Shown here in pieces: positions 1-8,058 of a DNA stretch of 64,000 nucleotides. The stretch is from Tumebacillus sp. BK434 (GTDB lineage Bacteria > Bacillota > Bacilli > Tumebacillales > Tumebacillaceae), in assembly GCF_004340785.1 (NCBI RefSeq), contig NZ_SLXS01000003.1, forward strand, positions 281,689 through 345,688, given 5' to 3'. Each line of letters starts with the position of its first letter. The stretch's first letter is position 1. The notes under the pieces were generated by a model. The model was given only the letters and a program-made list of their open reading frames with translations, was not told the origin of the DNA and made no database searches. Position numbers and translations under genes: made by a program.

Positions 1-850
1 CGACCGTGCCCGAGCCGATCACATCGCCTGGATAGAGCGTCACACCGTCCGAAGCACGGGCGATCAGCTCCGCGAAGGAGAAGTAGATCGTGCCGAAATT
101 GCCGCGCGACAACTCCTGTCCATTCACTTTCGCCGTCATCGTCAGCTGCCAGCGGTCGCCGTCGCGCACGTCCTCCAGCTCGTCGAGCGTCAGCAGGTAC
201 GGGCCCATCGACGTGGCAAAGTCCTTGCCTTTCGCCGGGCCCAGGCCCACCTTCACCTCTTCGCGCTGCACGTCGCGGGCCGACCAGTCGTTGAGCACGG
301 CAAACCCAGCGATGTGCGCCGCCGCCTCTTCCGGCTTGATGTCGCGCCCCGTCTTGCCGATCACGCAGGCGATCTCCAGCTCATAGTCGAGCCATTCGGT
401 ATACGCCGGGCACTCGACGTCCGCATCGGGGCCGACAAACGCGTTGTGGTTGGAGAAATAAAACACCGGAAAGTCGTACCACTCCGGCACCATGTCGAGC
501 CCGCGGCGGCCCCGTGCCGTCTTCACATGCTCTTCAAACGCATAGAAGTCGCGGAACGAGCGCGGACGGGGCAGCGGCGCCAGCAGATGCGCTTCCGAGA
601 GCGGCAGGGCAAAAGGAAGTTCGGCTGCCGGCGTTTCTGCGGTCGCTTCGGCGATGGCGCGCGCCCGGTCCAGCCCGCTGCCTTCCGCTTCCAATATCCC
701 GGCCATCGTGACAGGAAGAGGACGTTGCATCGCACAACGTCCTTGCTCCTGCGCCCAAGACTCGGCGAGCGCGAGGTCGAGCACATGATCGTGCTGCAGA
801 TACCCCGCCCGTTCGCCCAATTCTTTGTGCAGATACGATACGAGTTTCAT
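1..850 (-). CDS. Fumarylacetoacetate hydrolase (FAH) family protein, 3' end cut by window
   Basis: This C-C bond hydrolase probably acts at the end of homogentisate/tyrosine breakdown (fumarylacetoacetate to fumarate and acetoacetate). The frame reads from ATG at 848-850 (protein starts MKLVSYLHKELGERAG) without a stop to the window edge, about 283 residues. The FAH core is visible: DYELEIACVIGKTG carries the paired acidic metal ligands, followed by NDWSARDVQ, then GPAKGKDFATSMGPYL and PGDVIGSGTV. The ATG shares one base with the hppD stop (TAATG), so translation is coupled to hppD. The length and the N-terminal extension before the FAH core resemble the two-domain fumarylacetoacetase-like hydrolases of Bacillales more than the short isomerase type. 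The exact substrate is inferred from the neighbour. Confidence 0.88.
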   Translation of the reverse strand, partial: MKLVSYLHKELGERAGYLQHDHVLDLALAESWAQEQGRCAMQRPLPVTMAGILEAEGSGLDRARAIAEATAETPAAELPFALPLSEAHLLAPLPRPRSFRDFYAFEEHVKTARGRRGLDMVPEWYDFPVFYFSNHNAFVGPDADVECPAYTEWLDYELEIACVIGKTGRDIKPEEAAAHIAGFAVLNDWSARDVQREEVKVGLGPAKGKDFATSMGPYLLTLDELEDVRDGDRWQLTMTAKVNGQELSRGNFGTIYFSFAELIARASDGVTLYPGDVIGSGTV

Positions 851-1956
851 TACAGGGTGCCGCGACGCTCTTGTTCGCGCTCGATCGCTTCGAACAGCGC
901 CTTGAAGTTGCCTTTGCCGAAGCTCTTCGCGCCTTTGCGCTGGATGATCTCAAAGAAGAAGGTCGGGCGGTCCATGATCGGCTTGGTGAAGATCTGGAGC
1001 AGGTAGCCGTCTTCGTCACGGTCGACGAGCAGGTTCAGCTTCTTGATCTCTTCGATCTCCTCGTCGATCTCGCCGACGCGGCTCTTCAGGTCTTCGTAGT
1101 AGGTGTCCGGAACGTTGAGGAACTCGACGCCGTTCTCGCGCAGTTTCGCAACCGTTTCGATGATGTCATGGGTGAGCAGCGCCATGTGCTGTGCGCCCGG
1201 ACCGTTGTAGAAGTCGAGGTACTCTTCGATCTGCGATTTCTTCTTGCCTTGCGCCGGCTCGTTGATCGGGAACTTGATGCGGCCAGTGCCGTTTTGCATC
1301 ACTTTCGACATCAGCGCCGTGTATTCGGTGGAGATGTCGTTGTCGTCGAAGGAGATCAGTTGGGTGAAGCCCAACACCTGCGCATAGTAGTCCATCCATT
1401 CGTTCATCTTGCCTTCTTCCACGTTGCCGACGATGTGGTCGCAGGCGACGAGGCCGGTGTCGTTGACCGGCATCTTGCCGGTGTAGGCTTGGAAGCCCGG
1501 CAGGAAGATGCCTTTGTAGTTGTCGCGCTCGACAAATGTATGCAGGGTCTCGCCATAAGTATAGATCGCCGCCAGTTTGACGGTGCCGTTTTCATCGGAG
1601 ATTTCTTTCGGTTCGAACGCAGATTTCGCGCCGCGCTTGATCGCCTCTTGGTACGCGGCCGCTGCATCGTCGACGCGCATCGCGATGTCTTTGACGCCGT
1701 CGCCGTGCACTTTCACGTGCTCTGCGATCTCGTTGTCCTGCACCAGGGTGCCGGTGAGGACGATGTTGATGTCGCCCGACTGCATCAAATAAGAAACGCG
1801 GTCACGGGAGCCCGTCTCAAGACCTTTGTACGCGACCGGCTTGAAGCCATACGCGCCGGCGAGGTAGTAGGCCGCCTGTTTCGCGTTCCCTACATAAAAC
1901 TCTACAAAATCGACATGACGAAGCGGTAAAAAGTCCATTTGTTCTGCCATTTCCAT
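850..1956 (-). CDS. hppD: 4-hydroxyphenylpyruvate dioxygenase
   Basis: This non-haem Fe(II) enzyme converts 4-hydroxyphenylpyruvate to homogentisate in tyrosine degradation. It is 368 residues, normal for the family. Two vicinal-oxygen-chelate halves are seen. The metal triad is visible as His174 (CDHIVGNVEEGKM), His257 (GPGAQHMAL) and Glu336 (PTFFFEIIQRKG), counted from the first ATG. The C-terminal GKGNFKALFEAIEREQ helix is typical. The AGGGGG ribosome site lies 3 nt before the first ATG but 9 nt before a second ATG at 1948-1950, so the second start (MAEQMDFLP) is the more likely one. It heads an operon with the FAH-family gene. A homogentisate dioxygenase gene would be expected beyond the left edge. 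Confidence 0.96.
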   Translation of the reverse strand: MEMAEQMDFLPLRHVDFVEFYVGNAKQAAYYLAGAYGFKPVAYKGLETGSRDRVSYLMQSGDINIVLTGTLVQDNEIAEHVKVHGDGVKDIAMRVDDAAAAYQEAIKRGAKSAFEPKEISDENGTVKLAAIYTYGETLHTFVERDNYKGIFLPGFQAYTGKMPVNDTGLVACDHIVGNVEEGKMNEWMDYYAQVLGFTQLISFDDNDISTEYTALMSKVMQNGTGRIKFPINEPAQGKKKSQIEEYLDFYNGPGAQHMALLTHDIIETVAKLRENGVEFLNVPDTYYEDLKSRVGEIDEEIEEIKKLNLLVDRDEDGYLLQIFTKPIMDRPTFFFEIIQRKGAKSFGKGNFKALFEAIEREQERRGTL

Positions 1957-2209
1957 ATTCCCCCTACTATAAAAGGTCTCTCGAAAAGTAGACTTCCCTC
2001 ATTGACAGGTTCCCATTTGTCGGGAAACCATTTTCAAAACATTTCATTTTCAGATTACCAATCTCTGCCCTCGTCCCGCAAGAGGATGCGTCACCGCCCA
2101 TGCGCAGTTATGCGTTAAAGTCAAAAAGAAAATGGGCACCAAAACTTGACACGGTTTTGGGAAAAGCGGAAAGCCATACTAAGCCCAGACCCCATTTTGA
2201 AAGGAGTGC
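1957..2209. other. Intergenic region between divergent hppD and DUF1540 gene
   Basis: This gap of about 250 bp holds the promoters of two divergent genes. An imperfect dyad (GGTTCCC, 7 nt, GGGAAACC) near 2006-2028 could be an operator for hppD. I see no RNA gene and no convincing small ORF. Confidence 0.4.
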
Positions 2210-2215
2210 ATGTGG

Positions 2216-2428
2216 ATGCCGGAAGTACGCTGTTCGGTAAGCAACTGTGAATACTGGGCAAAAGGCGGCGCTTGCGTCGCCGATTCCATTCTGGTGGAAA
2301 TCGACGCCCATGCAAATCGCGACTTCTCCACAGAATTTGGCGAAGTCGGCGAAGGTGTGCACAAGGATTACGCGCAAAACAGTGCCGCTACCATGTGCCA
2401 CACTTTCAAACAGAAGAAAAAGCAGTAG
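2216..2428 (+). CDS. DUF1540 domain protein
   Basis: This small cysteine-patterned protein has about 70 residues. The DUF1540 signature is clear: PEVRCSVSNCEYWAKGGACVA, with further residues ADSILVEID, so Cys are spaced C-x4-C-x8-C, and one more Cys sits near the end (ATMCHTF). The family is common in spore formers and has no settled function; a small metal-binding or redox role is only a guess. AGGAG at 2202-2206 is 9 nt before ATG 2216, whereas an ATG at 2210 is too close, so I use 2216. It is monocistronic and followed by a terminator. Confidence 0.8.
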   Translation: MPEVRCSVSNCEYWAKGGACVADSILVEIDAHANRDFSTEFGEVGEGVHKDYAQNSAATMCHTFKQKKKQ

Positions 2429-2444
2429 TCTCACACCGCAAATC

Positions 2445-2472
2445 GGGCAGCCTTTCGGGGCTGCTCTTTTTG
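2445..2472 (+). terminator. Rho-independent terminator after DUF1540 gene
   Basis: GCAGCC/GGCTGC stem around a TTTCGG loop, followed by CTTTTTG. Confidence 0.7.
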
Positions 2473-2550
2473 TCTGCACGCTTTGCAGAACGCGTGGACT
2501 GTGATACAAAGGGAATACTACGGTGAAACAACGGAACGGAGGCACAATTC

Positions 2551-3477
2551 ATGTCAGAACGGAAATGGACCGCCCACAAGGTGACCGCGGAAGAAGCGGG
2601 CCGGACGGTGGAGGAGATCTTGACGGGCACACTCTCCATCTCGCGGCGCATGATCCAGAAGCTGACCCGCACCAAAGGCGTGCAGCTCAATCAAAAGCCG
2701 GCGTTTCTCGGCCGCGTCGTCAAAGAGGGCGACGTGATCCGCGCTGCCATGTCGTTTACAGAGGAAGCCGGGCTGCAGCCGGTCGAGATGCCGCTCGCGA
2801 TCTTATTTGAAGACGAGCATTTGATCGTGCTCAACAAGCCGCCTTTTGTGCTGGTGCATCCGACCGGGCCGGCGCAGACGGAAACGCTGTCGCACGGGCT
2901 GACCTGGCATTTTTTGCAGCAGGGTTTGCAGGCGAAAGTGCGCCCCGTGCACCGCATCGACCGCGACACGTCGGGCGTGCTGGTGGTGGCGAAGACGGCG
3001 TTTGCCCACCAGCACCTCGACCGCCAGCTGCGCGAACGGGAGCTGAAGCGCGAATATCTGGCCTTTGTCGACGGCACTCTCTCCGAAGAGCGCGGCCAGA
3101 TCGACGCGCCGATCGGCAAGCATAAGCAGAACCCGAACCTGCGCGCCGTGCGCCCGAACGCCGGCGAATTCGCTTTGACCCGCTATGAAGTGGTCGAGCG
3201 CTTTGACACGGCGACACTCCTGCAGTTGGAGCTGGAGACGGGGCGCACGCACCAGATCCGCGTCCACATGACCCACCTCGGCCACCCGGTGCTCGGCGAC
3301 CGCCAGTACGGGCGGGTCGGGCTGCACCTGATCAAGCGCCAAGCCCTGCACGCCGTGCGAGTCTCGTTTTCGCATCCCGTAAGCGGCGAGAAGATCGAGC
3401 TGACCGCGCCGCTGGCTGACGACCTGGCAGCGCTGCAGCAGAAGCTGCAGGGAGCAGCGAACGAGGTTCCGAGATGA
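2551..3477 (+). CDS. RluA-family pseudouridine synthase
   Basis: This enzyme isomerises uridine to pseudouridine in rRNA or tRNA in the cytosol. It is 308 residues. An S4-like RNA-binding region occupies roughly residues 10-75 (RTVEEILTGTLSISRRMIQKL), then the RluA catalytic domain. The catalytic loop PVHRIDRDTSGVLVVAK contains the invariant Asp. ETGRTHQIRVHMTHLGHP and the GDRQYG motif follow. It resembles the YjbO/YhcT/YlyB group in Bacillus, but the target uridine cannot be told from sequence. It overlaps the next gene by ATGA. Confidence 0.93.
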   Translation: MSERKWTAHKVTAEEAGRTVEEILTGTLSISRRMIQKLTRTKGVQLNQKPAFLGRVVKEGDVIRAAMSFTEEAGLQPVEMPLAILFEDEHLIVLNKPPFVLVHPTGPAQTETLSHGLTWHFLQQGLQAKVRPVHRIDRDTSGVLVVAKTAFAHQHLDRQLRERELKREYLAFVDGTLSEERGQIDAPIGKHKQNPNLRAVRPNAGEFALTRYEVVERFDTATLLQLELETGRTHQIRVHMTHLGHPVLGDRQYGRVGLHLIKRQALHAVRVSFSHPVSGEKIELTAPLADDLAALQQKLQGAANEVPR

Positions 3478-3704
3478 ACGGAGCGCGTCGGCGCCAACTG
3501 GGCCGGCTGATCACGTTCCTGTCGTTCTTGCTGCTGGTCGTGAGCACGTCGTTTGCCATGCGGATCAAACTCCAGGGCGGCGCGCTCCCCTACTGGCTGA
3601 TGGGGCTGACCGGGTATGCGTGGATCTTCTGCGCCTTTTTGCTGATCAACAACGTGGCGCGCAAGTACTCGCGACGCAAACCGTACCCCAAATCGAATTC
3701 CTAA
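3474..3704 (+). CDS. Small two-TM membrane protein
   Basis: This 76-residue protein has a basic N-terminus (MNGARRRQLGRL), a first hydrophobic helix (about 12-29, ITFLSFLLLVVSTSFAM) and a second (about 38-60, PYWLMGLTGYAWIFCAFLL), then a basic tail. It overlaps the pseudouridine synthase stop by four bases (ATGA), so the two are translationally coupled. I do not recognise the family. Confidence 0.75.
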   Translation: MNGARRRQLGRLITFLSFLLLVVSTSFAMRIKLQGGALPYWLMGLTGYAWIFCAFLLINNVARKYSRRKPYPKSNS

Positions 3705-3707
3705 AGC

Positions 3708-3740
3708 AAAAGCCGCCGAGTCTTGTGCCCGGCGGCTTTT
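3708..3740 (+). terminator. Terminator of rluA-like operon
   Basis: AAAGCCGCCG stem pairs with CGGCGGCTTTT, ending in a T-run. Confidence 0.85.
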
Positions 3741-3777
3741 CATGCGTGTGCAGCTGCAAATGCAGGAAGGGTTGAAA

Positions 3778-3906
3778 TTAGTTGTGGTGGTGCTGCGCTC
3801 CGGTCGCCGGAGCAGCCGCATGGTCACCATGATCGCTCTCGCCGCAGCCGGTAAACGTCAGCGCGCAGGTGAGGATCAGTCCGGAAAGCACGATTCGTTT
3901 GATCAT
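3778..3906 (-). CDS. Tiny His-rich putative lipoprotein (42 aa)
   Basis: ATG at 3904-3906 is preceded by a GGAGGTGG ribosome site at good spacing. The product is MIKRIVLSGLILTCALTFTG, then CGESDHGDHAAAPATGAQHHHN. The N-terminus is a lipoprotein-like signal with the lipobox ending TGC. After the lipidated Cys only about 22 residues remain, six of them His (DHGDH and a terminal HHH). This suggests a metal-binding surface peptide, for example for Zn, Ni or Cu; that is inference. The lipobox -3 residue is Phe, which is not ideal. It has its own ribosome site and lies between a terminator and the citR stop, in the same direction as citR. Confidence 0.62.
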   Translation of the reverse strand: MIKRIVLSGLILTCALTFTGCGESDHGDHAAAPATGAQHHHN

Positions 3907-3932
3907 TGTACTCGCCACCTCCACCCATTATT

Positions 3933-4811
3933 TTAGCACAGATAGCTCGCGAATAGCAGGTTCAGAAAATCCTGCGCGGCGCGGGGCAACTCTTTGTTGC
4001 GCGGTGTGATCACATAGGTAAAAGCGGTGGGCAGGCGCAAGTCGGGGGTGGGCAAGGCGACCAGATTCCCGTTGTCGAGATCATCCTGCACAGCGGAGCG
4101 GGGCAGGAACGACACGCCGAGGCCTTCTTTGATCAGCTTGCGGGTCACGCCGACCTGCGAGACTGACATCGGGCGGATCGGGGCGCGGTTTTCATGGAGC
4201 TGAAAGAGCAGTTCATCCCAATACTCGGGGTGGTTTTTCGTGAGCAGCGGGTGGTCGAGCAAAAGTTCGCGGTAATCGACTCGCTCCGGGTCGACGGTGC
4301 CCGGCGCGACCAGCAGCACCGGGTCTTCATGCAGGATGCGCGATTCGGTGTCCGGATGCGAGGACGCCGTTCGCGACAAGCCGACATGGGAGCGCCCGGC
4401 CGCGATGCCCGGGCCGACCGACGGCGACAGCGTGGTGTAGATGCGGACTTCTACGTTCGGATACATCATCGTATACTGCTTCCAAAGCGGCGGCAGCACG
4501 TGCTCGGCGCAGAGCGGGGACAGCAGCAGATCGAGCCGGTCGTCATAGCCGGCCTTCCAGCGCGCCAAGTCGGACAGCGCCTCGTCATGCGCCTGCAGAA
4601 TCCGGTCGGCATGCAGGCGGAAGCGCTCCCCCGCTGCGGTCAGGCGCACTTTGCGGCCGCTGCGCTCGAACAGCGGATAGCCGACCAGCTCTTCCAACTG
4701 CCGAATATGGACAGAGACGGTAGGCTGCGCGAGGTACAGCCGCTCCGCCGTACGGTGGAAATTCAGCTCCCTGGCCATCATAATAAACGTTCGCAGGAGT
4801 TTGATGTCCAT
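3933..4811 (-). CDS. citR: LysR-family regulator, CitR-like
   Basis: This LysR-type transcription regulator has 292 residues. An N-terminal winged helix-turn-helix (MDIKLLRTFIMMARELNFHR, with AERLYLAQPTVSVHIRQLEE) is followed by a periplasmic-binding-like effector domain. It is divergent to a CitA-type citrate synthase, the same arrangement as citR-citA of Bacillus subtilis, where CitR represses citA. The 110-bp shared promoter region has a GATACT/AGTATC dyad. The assignment rests on family and context together. The effector is unknown. Confidence 0.85.
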   Translation of the reverse strand: MDIKLLRTFIMMARELNFHRTAERLYLAQPTVSVHIRQLEELVGYPLFERSGRKVRLTAAGERFRLHADRILQAHDEALSDLARWKAGYDDRLDLLLSPLCAEHVLPPLWKQYTMMYPNVEVRIYTTLSPSVGPGIAAGRSHVGLSRTASSHPDTESRILHEDPVLLVAPGTVDPERVDYRELLLDHPLLTKNHPEYWDELLFQLHENRAPIRPMSVSQVGVTRKLIKEGLGVSFLPRSAVQDDLDNGNLVALPTPDLRLPTAFTYVITPRNKELPRAAQDFLNLLFASYLC

Positions 4812-4838
4812 CTTGTCGTCTCGTCAACCCCTTAACCG

Positions 4839-4871
4839 ATACTATTTTATAATCGAATACGACAAGTATCT
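4839..4871. promoter_or_regulatory. Possible CitR operator in citR-citA intergenic region
   Basis: GATACT (4839-4844) and AGTATC (4866-4871) form an inverted repeat flanking AT-rich DNA between the divergent genes. LysR sites commonly have this kind of T-N11-A dyad. A citA -10 candidate TATACT follows near 4898. Confidence 0.35.
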
Positions 4872-4935
4872 CTATTTCTCCTTTCGAAAATGTGTCGATA
4901 TACTGAAACTAACTTGATTAACGAAAAGGAGCTGG

Positions 4936-6042
4936 ATGAACATGGAACACAATCTGATCTCGCTCGGACTTGAAAACGTTGTCGTTGCCCAGACCGACCT
5001 GAGCCTTGTCGACGGCGAAAACGGTCTGCTCGTCTACCGCAACCACTGGGCCCGCGATCTTGCCCTCCACCATACATTTGAAGAAGTCGCCCACCTCCTC
5101 TGGTACGGACATCTGCCAAGTGCAGAAGAAGCAAAAGCGCTGCACGACAAGCTGGCTGCCGAGCGCGAACTTCCGGCGTTTGTGAAAGCGGCGCTCGACG
5201 CGATCCCCGCCGACACCGAGATGATGAGCGCGCTGCGGACAGGCATTTCCCTGCTCGGTACGGAAGCGTTTGCAGCCTGGCCGCCGACTTTGGAACAGGT
5301 GATCGCGCTGACGGCGAAAGTGCCGACGATCGTCGCCTACCGCTACGCCCGCCTGCAAGGACACGAGCCGGTCGCGCCGCGCACCGACCTCGGGCACACG
5401 GCGAACTACCTCTATATGCTGAAAGGTCAAGAGCCGCAGCCGGCGCACGTGCGCGCGCTCGACGCCTATCTGATCCTGACACAGGAGCACGGACTGAACG
5501 CTTCGACCTTCGCCGGCCGCGTCGTCGCCTCCACCCGCTCCGATCTGATCTCCTCGGTGACGGCGGCGATCGGCGCACTGAAAGGCCCGCTGCACGGCGG
5601 CGCGCCGTCCGAGGTGACCGAGATGATCGAAGCGATCGGCACCAAGGAAAACGCCGAGCCGTGGCTGCGCGCCAAGCTGGAAGCGGGCGAGCGCTTGATG
5701 GGCTTCGGCCACCGCGTCTACCGCACCTACGACCCGCGCGCCAAAGCCCTGTCGACGATCGCAACGGAGCTGGCCGGCGACGACCCGTGGTTTGCCCTCG
5801 CCGTGCATGTCGAGGAAGTCGGCCTGCGCCTCTTGAAAGAATTCAAGCCGCACCGCCCCTTGAACACCAACGTGGAATTCTACGCGGCTGCCGTGATGCG
5901 CGCGATCGGCCTGCCCGACGAGCTGTTCACCCCGTCGTTTGCGGTCTCCCGCACGGTCGGCTGGTGCGCACACATCCTCGAAGCTGCACAAGGCAAGATC
6001 ATCCGCCCGCAGTCGACCTATACAGGCATCATGCCGGAATAA
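4936..6042 (+). CDS. citA: Citrate synthase, CitA type
   Basis: Condenses acetyl-CoA and oxaloacetate to citrate. It is 368 residues, the short Gram-positive dimeric type. Active-site segments are LHGGAPSEV (His about 221), MGFGHRVYRTYDPRAKAL (His259), and TNVEFYAAAVMRAIG. The last carries Glu where most citrate synthases have the catalytic Asp (NVDFYS); from memory, B. subtilis CitA also reads NVEFYAA, which supports CitA over CitZ. AAGGAG lies 4 nt before ATG 4936 and 10 nt before ATG 4942, so either start is possible. It is divergent to citR and has its own terminator. Confidence 0.93.
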   Translation: MNMEHNLISLGLENVVVAQTDLSLVDGENGLLVYRNHWARDLALHHTFEEVAHLLWYGHLPSAEEAKALHDKLAAERELPAFVKAALDAIPADTEMMSALRTGISLLGTEAFAAWPPTLEQVIALTAKVPTIVAYRYARLQGHEPVAPRTDLGHTANYLYMLKGQEPQPAHVRALDAYLILTQEHGLNASTFAGRVVASTRSDLISSVTAAIGALKGPLHGGAPSEVTEMIEAIGTKENAEPWLRAKLEAGERLMGFGHRVYRTYDPRAKALSTIATELAGDDPWFALAVHVEEVGLRLLKEFKPHRPLNTNVEFYAAAVMRAIGLPDELFTPSFAVSRTVGWCAHILEAAQGKIIRPQSTYTGIMPE

Positions 6043-6045
6043 ACA

Positions 6046-6077
6046 AAAGGAGAGCCTCCTGCGAGGCTCTCCTTGTT
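6046..6077 (+). terminator. citA terminator
   Basis: GGAGAGCCTC pairs with GAGGCTCTCC, followed by TTGTTC. Confidence 0.75.
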
Positions 6078-6095
6078 CGATGTTGCGAGGAGTTG

Positions 6096-7514
6096 CTAGG
6101 ACATCAATGCTTGATCCGCTTCGACGTCGACGATTTTGTACTCCTTCCCCTCCCCGCCGGAGATGATGCGGACGGAGGCAGTGGCGAGAGCAGCGCGTTT
6201 TTGGAACAGGGACTGACCGCGGTGGTACGACTGCACCTTGCGCCACGGGATGACGACCGTTGTGCGGGCGATCAGGCGCCTGCGCATCGTCAGGCAGGCC
6301 TCTCCGGACGACCAGCCTCCATCGCGGTATTGGAGCAGGCCCCAGGCCAGAAAAACCGGCAGAAGCAGCAGCGCAAACAGGCCGTACGGATAGAACAACA
6401 CGGAAGGCACGAGCGCTATGGCCAGCGCGAGCAGGAGCGGACGGACGCCATATCTCCGCTTCGCCCGCTTGGGGAGCGGCCTAAGAGCTGTGCCCAGCTC
6501 GAAGCCGGGCGCGATCTCCGCCAGAAACTCCGTCACGCGCTCCCGCTTCACCAGCGGGTGCAGCACCGTGGTCTGGCCTTGCTTCTTGCCATAGCCTCCG
6601 CCGCTCTCCACGTGCAAAGTGACATAGCCGAACGGCTGGCGCAGCAGGCCTTCGACGATGCGGATGCCCTGCAGGCGGTCGAGCGGCAAGGTCAGTTCAC
6701 GTTTCTCCAGCAGGCCGCGCGAGATCTTCAGCACGTCGCCTTCGCGGGTCAGTGTAAAGCGCGCGTAGGCGAGCATGGTCAGAATGATCGAGCCGACTGC
6801 GGAGAGGATCAGCGTCAGCAGGATGAGGACACCGATCTCAAGCAGATTGGGATTGCCGTTTTGGAACAGGCCCAACCAGGCGACAAACTGCTCGGAGAAG
6901 TTGGTGAGCGGCTCGATCACCGCCGATAGAAAAGGCGCGATCAAGCCGATCGAAGCGGAGGTCAGCGACATGAAGATCAGCTCTTTCATCGTCAGGCGGT
7001 ACTGGATCTGCTCCGGCGCGGGGGCTTCTCCTGCTTCGGCACCAGATGCTGCTTGTGGCTGACGGGCCGCTTTGGCGTCGCTGAGCACTTTTTTCAATGC
7101 TTCCGCCTCTTCCCGCGTGATGCCGGCCAGCGAGATCTCCGGCACTTTGCCTTCGGAGGCCGTTTCGATCTGCAACTGCACCAGGCCGACCAGTTGCAGG
7201 ATCAGGCCCGCTTGGATGTCGATCGACTGGATGCGCTCCAGCGGAATGTAGCGGCGCTGCTTGTTAAAGATGCCTTTCTGCACGCGCAGTTCGCCCGCTT
7301 CGATCGTGTACGAGAAGTTGTACCAGAACAAAAAGCCAAACACCCCCGTCAGCACGAGCAGAGCGAATGCTCCGAAAACGGTGATCAGCGGATGTTCGCG
7401 CACAAGCGAGATGCTCCCGAACAAAAACGGCAGCAGCGCGTTGCGCAGGAAGCTGATCGCGTTCGGGATGATCGCCAAGGGGTGCACGCGGCGCGGATTA
7501 GACATCGTCATCAT
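6096..7514 (-). CDS. PH domain (bPH2/DUF304) membrane protein, YdbT-like
   Basis: This 472-residue membrane protein repeats bacterial PH (DUF304) modules between hydrophobic helices. Signatures include YTIEAGELRVQKGIFNKQRR followed by YIPLERIQSIDIQ; DVLKISRGLLEKRELTLPLDR; and RLIARTTVVIPWRKVQSYHRG. Paired helices precede each module. It pairs with the shorter upstream gene exactly as ydbT pairs with ydbS in Bacillus. The two genes overlap by 17 bp. In B. subtilis this pair has been linked to membrane/antimicrobial stress; the molecular role is not settled. The linker near residues 150-165 is Ala/Glu rich and probably flexible. Confidence 0.85.
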   Translation of the reverse strand: MMTMSNPRRVHPLAIIPNAISFLRNALLPFLFGSISLVREHPLITVFGAFALLVLTGVFGFLFWYNFSYTIEAGELRVQKGIFNKQRRYIPLERIQSIDIQAGLILQLVGLVQLQIETASEGKVPEISLAGITREEAEALKKVLSDAKAARQPQAASGAEAGEAPAPEQIQYRLTMKELIFMSLTSASIGLIAPFLSAVIEPLTNFSEQFVAWLGLFQNGNPNLLEIGVLILLTLILSAVGSIILTMLAYARFTLTREGDVLKISRGLLEKRELTLPLDRLQGIRIVEGLLRQPFGYVTLHVESGGGYGKKQGQTTVLHPLVKRERVTEFLAEIAPGFELGTALRPLPKRAKRRYGVRPLLLALAIALVPSVLFYPYGLFALLLLPVFLAWGLLQYRDGGWSSGEACLTMRRRLIARTTVVIPWRKVQSYHRGQSLFQKRAALATASVRIISGGEGKEYKIVDVEADQALMS

Positions 7515-7983
7515 CCACCACCTTGGCGAATTCGGCGATCCGGTTGCGCAGGTCGTCGGCGACCTGCAGCTGCAAGGCCGGGATCTGATGCTTGCCGGCC
7601 GCCGTGTAGACCGTCACGTTGGCGAGGCTGTAAGCGCGCAACAGCATGCCTTGCGCCGTCTCCACATGCTGGACGCGGTTCATCGGGATCAGGCTGCGGC
7701 GCACGTTGAAAACGCCCGCTTGCAGGTAGACTTCTTCCGCTGTGATCTCATAGCGCAGCGTGCGGTAACGGATGACCGGCACGAGCAGCACTTCGAACAG
7801 GTAGATCAAGACGGCGAGAGTTAGCAGCGACCAGAAGCCCCAGAGGGGCAGCTGCTCCAGTTTTTTGCTCAAGAAAAAATAGGCGAGCGGTACAAGTCCG
7901 TAGAACAGTGACGACAAGGCCGCTTTGATGCGCCAGATGCTGACGGCGTTGGGGTCGACTTTTAGTGCTGGCGGGTTGCGCAT
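7498..7983 (-). CDS. PH domain (bPH2) membrane protein, YdbS-like
   Basis: This 161-residue protein has a short N-terminal segment, two hydrophobic helices (about 28-45 and 52-72), then one PH/DUF304 module with YRTLRYEITAEEVYLQAGVF and RRSLIPMNRVQHVETAQGML. Its 3' end overlaps the YdbT-like gene by 17 bp, so they form a two-gene operon. It ends VVDDDDV, an acidic tail. Confidence 0.83.
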   Translation of the reverse strand: MRNPPALKVDPNAVSIWRIKAALSSLFYGLVPLAYFFLSKKLEQLPLWGFWSLLTLAVLIYLFEVLLVPVIRYRTLRYEITAEEVYLQAGVFNVRRSLIPMNRVQHVETAQGMLLRAYSLANVTVYTAAGKHQIPALQLQVADDLRNRIAEFAKVVDDDDV

Positions 7984-8002
7984 GGCTGCTGCCTCCTAAA
8001 TA

Positions 8003-8041
8003 AAGAGAGTCAACATCTAGTACGGATGTTGACTCTTTTTG
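8003..8041. terminator. Hairpin between ispH 3' end and ydbS-like gene
   Basis: GAGTCAACATC (8007-8017) pairs perfectly with GATGTTGACTC (8025-8035), followed by TTTTTG on the plus strand; the minus side has CTCTTTATTT. It sits just downstream of ispH and upstream of the ydbS-like start. Confidence 0.65.
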
Positions 8042-8058
8042 TTTCATGTTCGCACTAT

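Noticed and set aside
314-1929. Long plus-strand frames opposite FAH and hppD
   Set aside because: Low-complexity Arg/Asp/Val-rich translations complementary to clear enzyme genes; no ribosome site.
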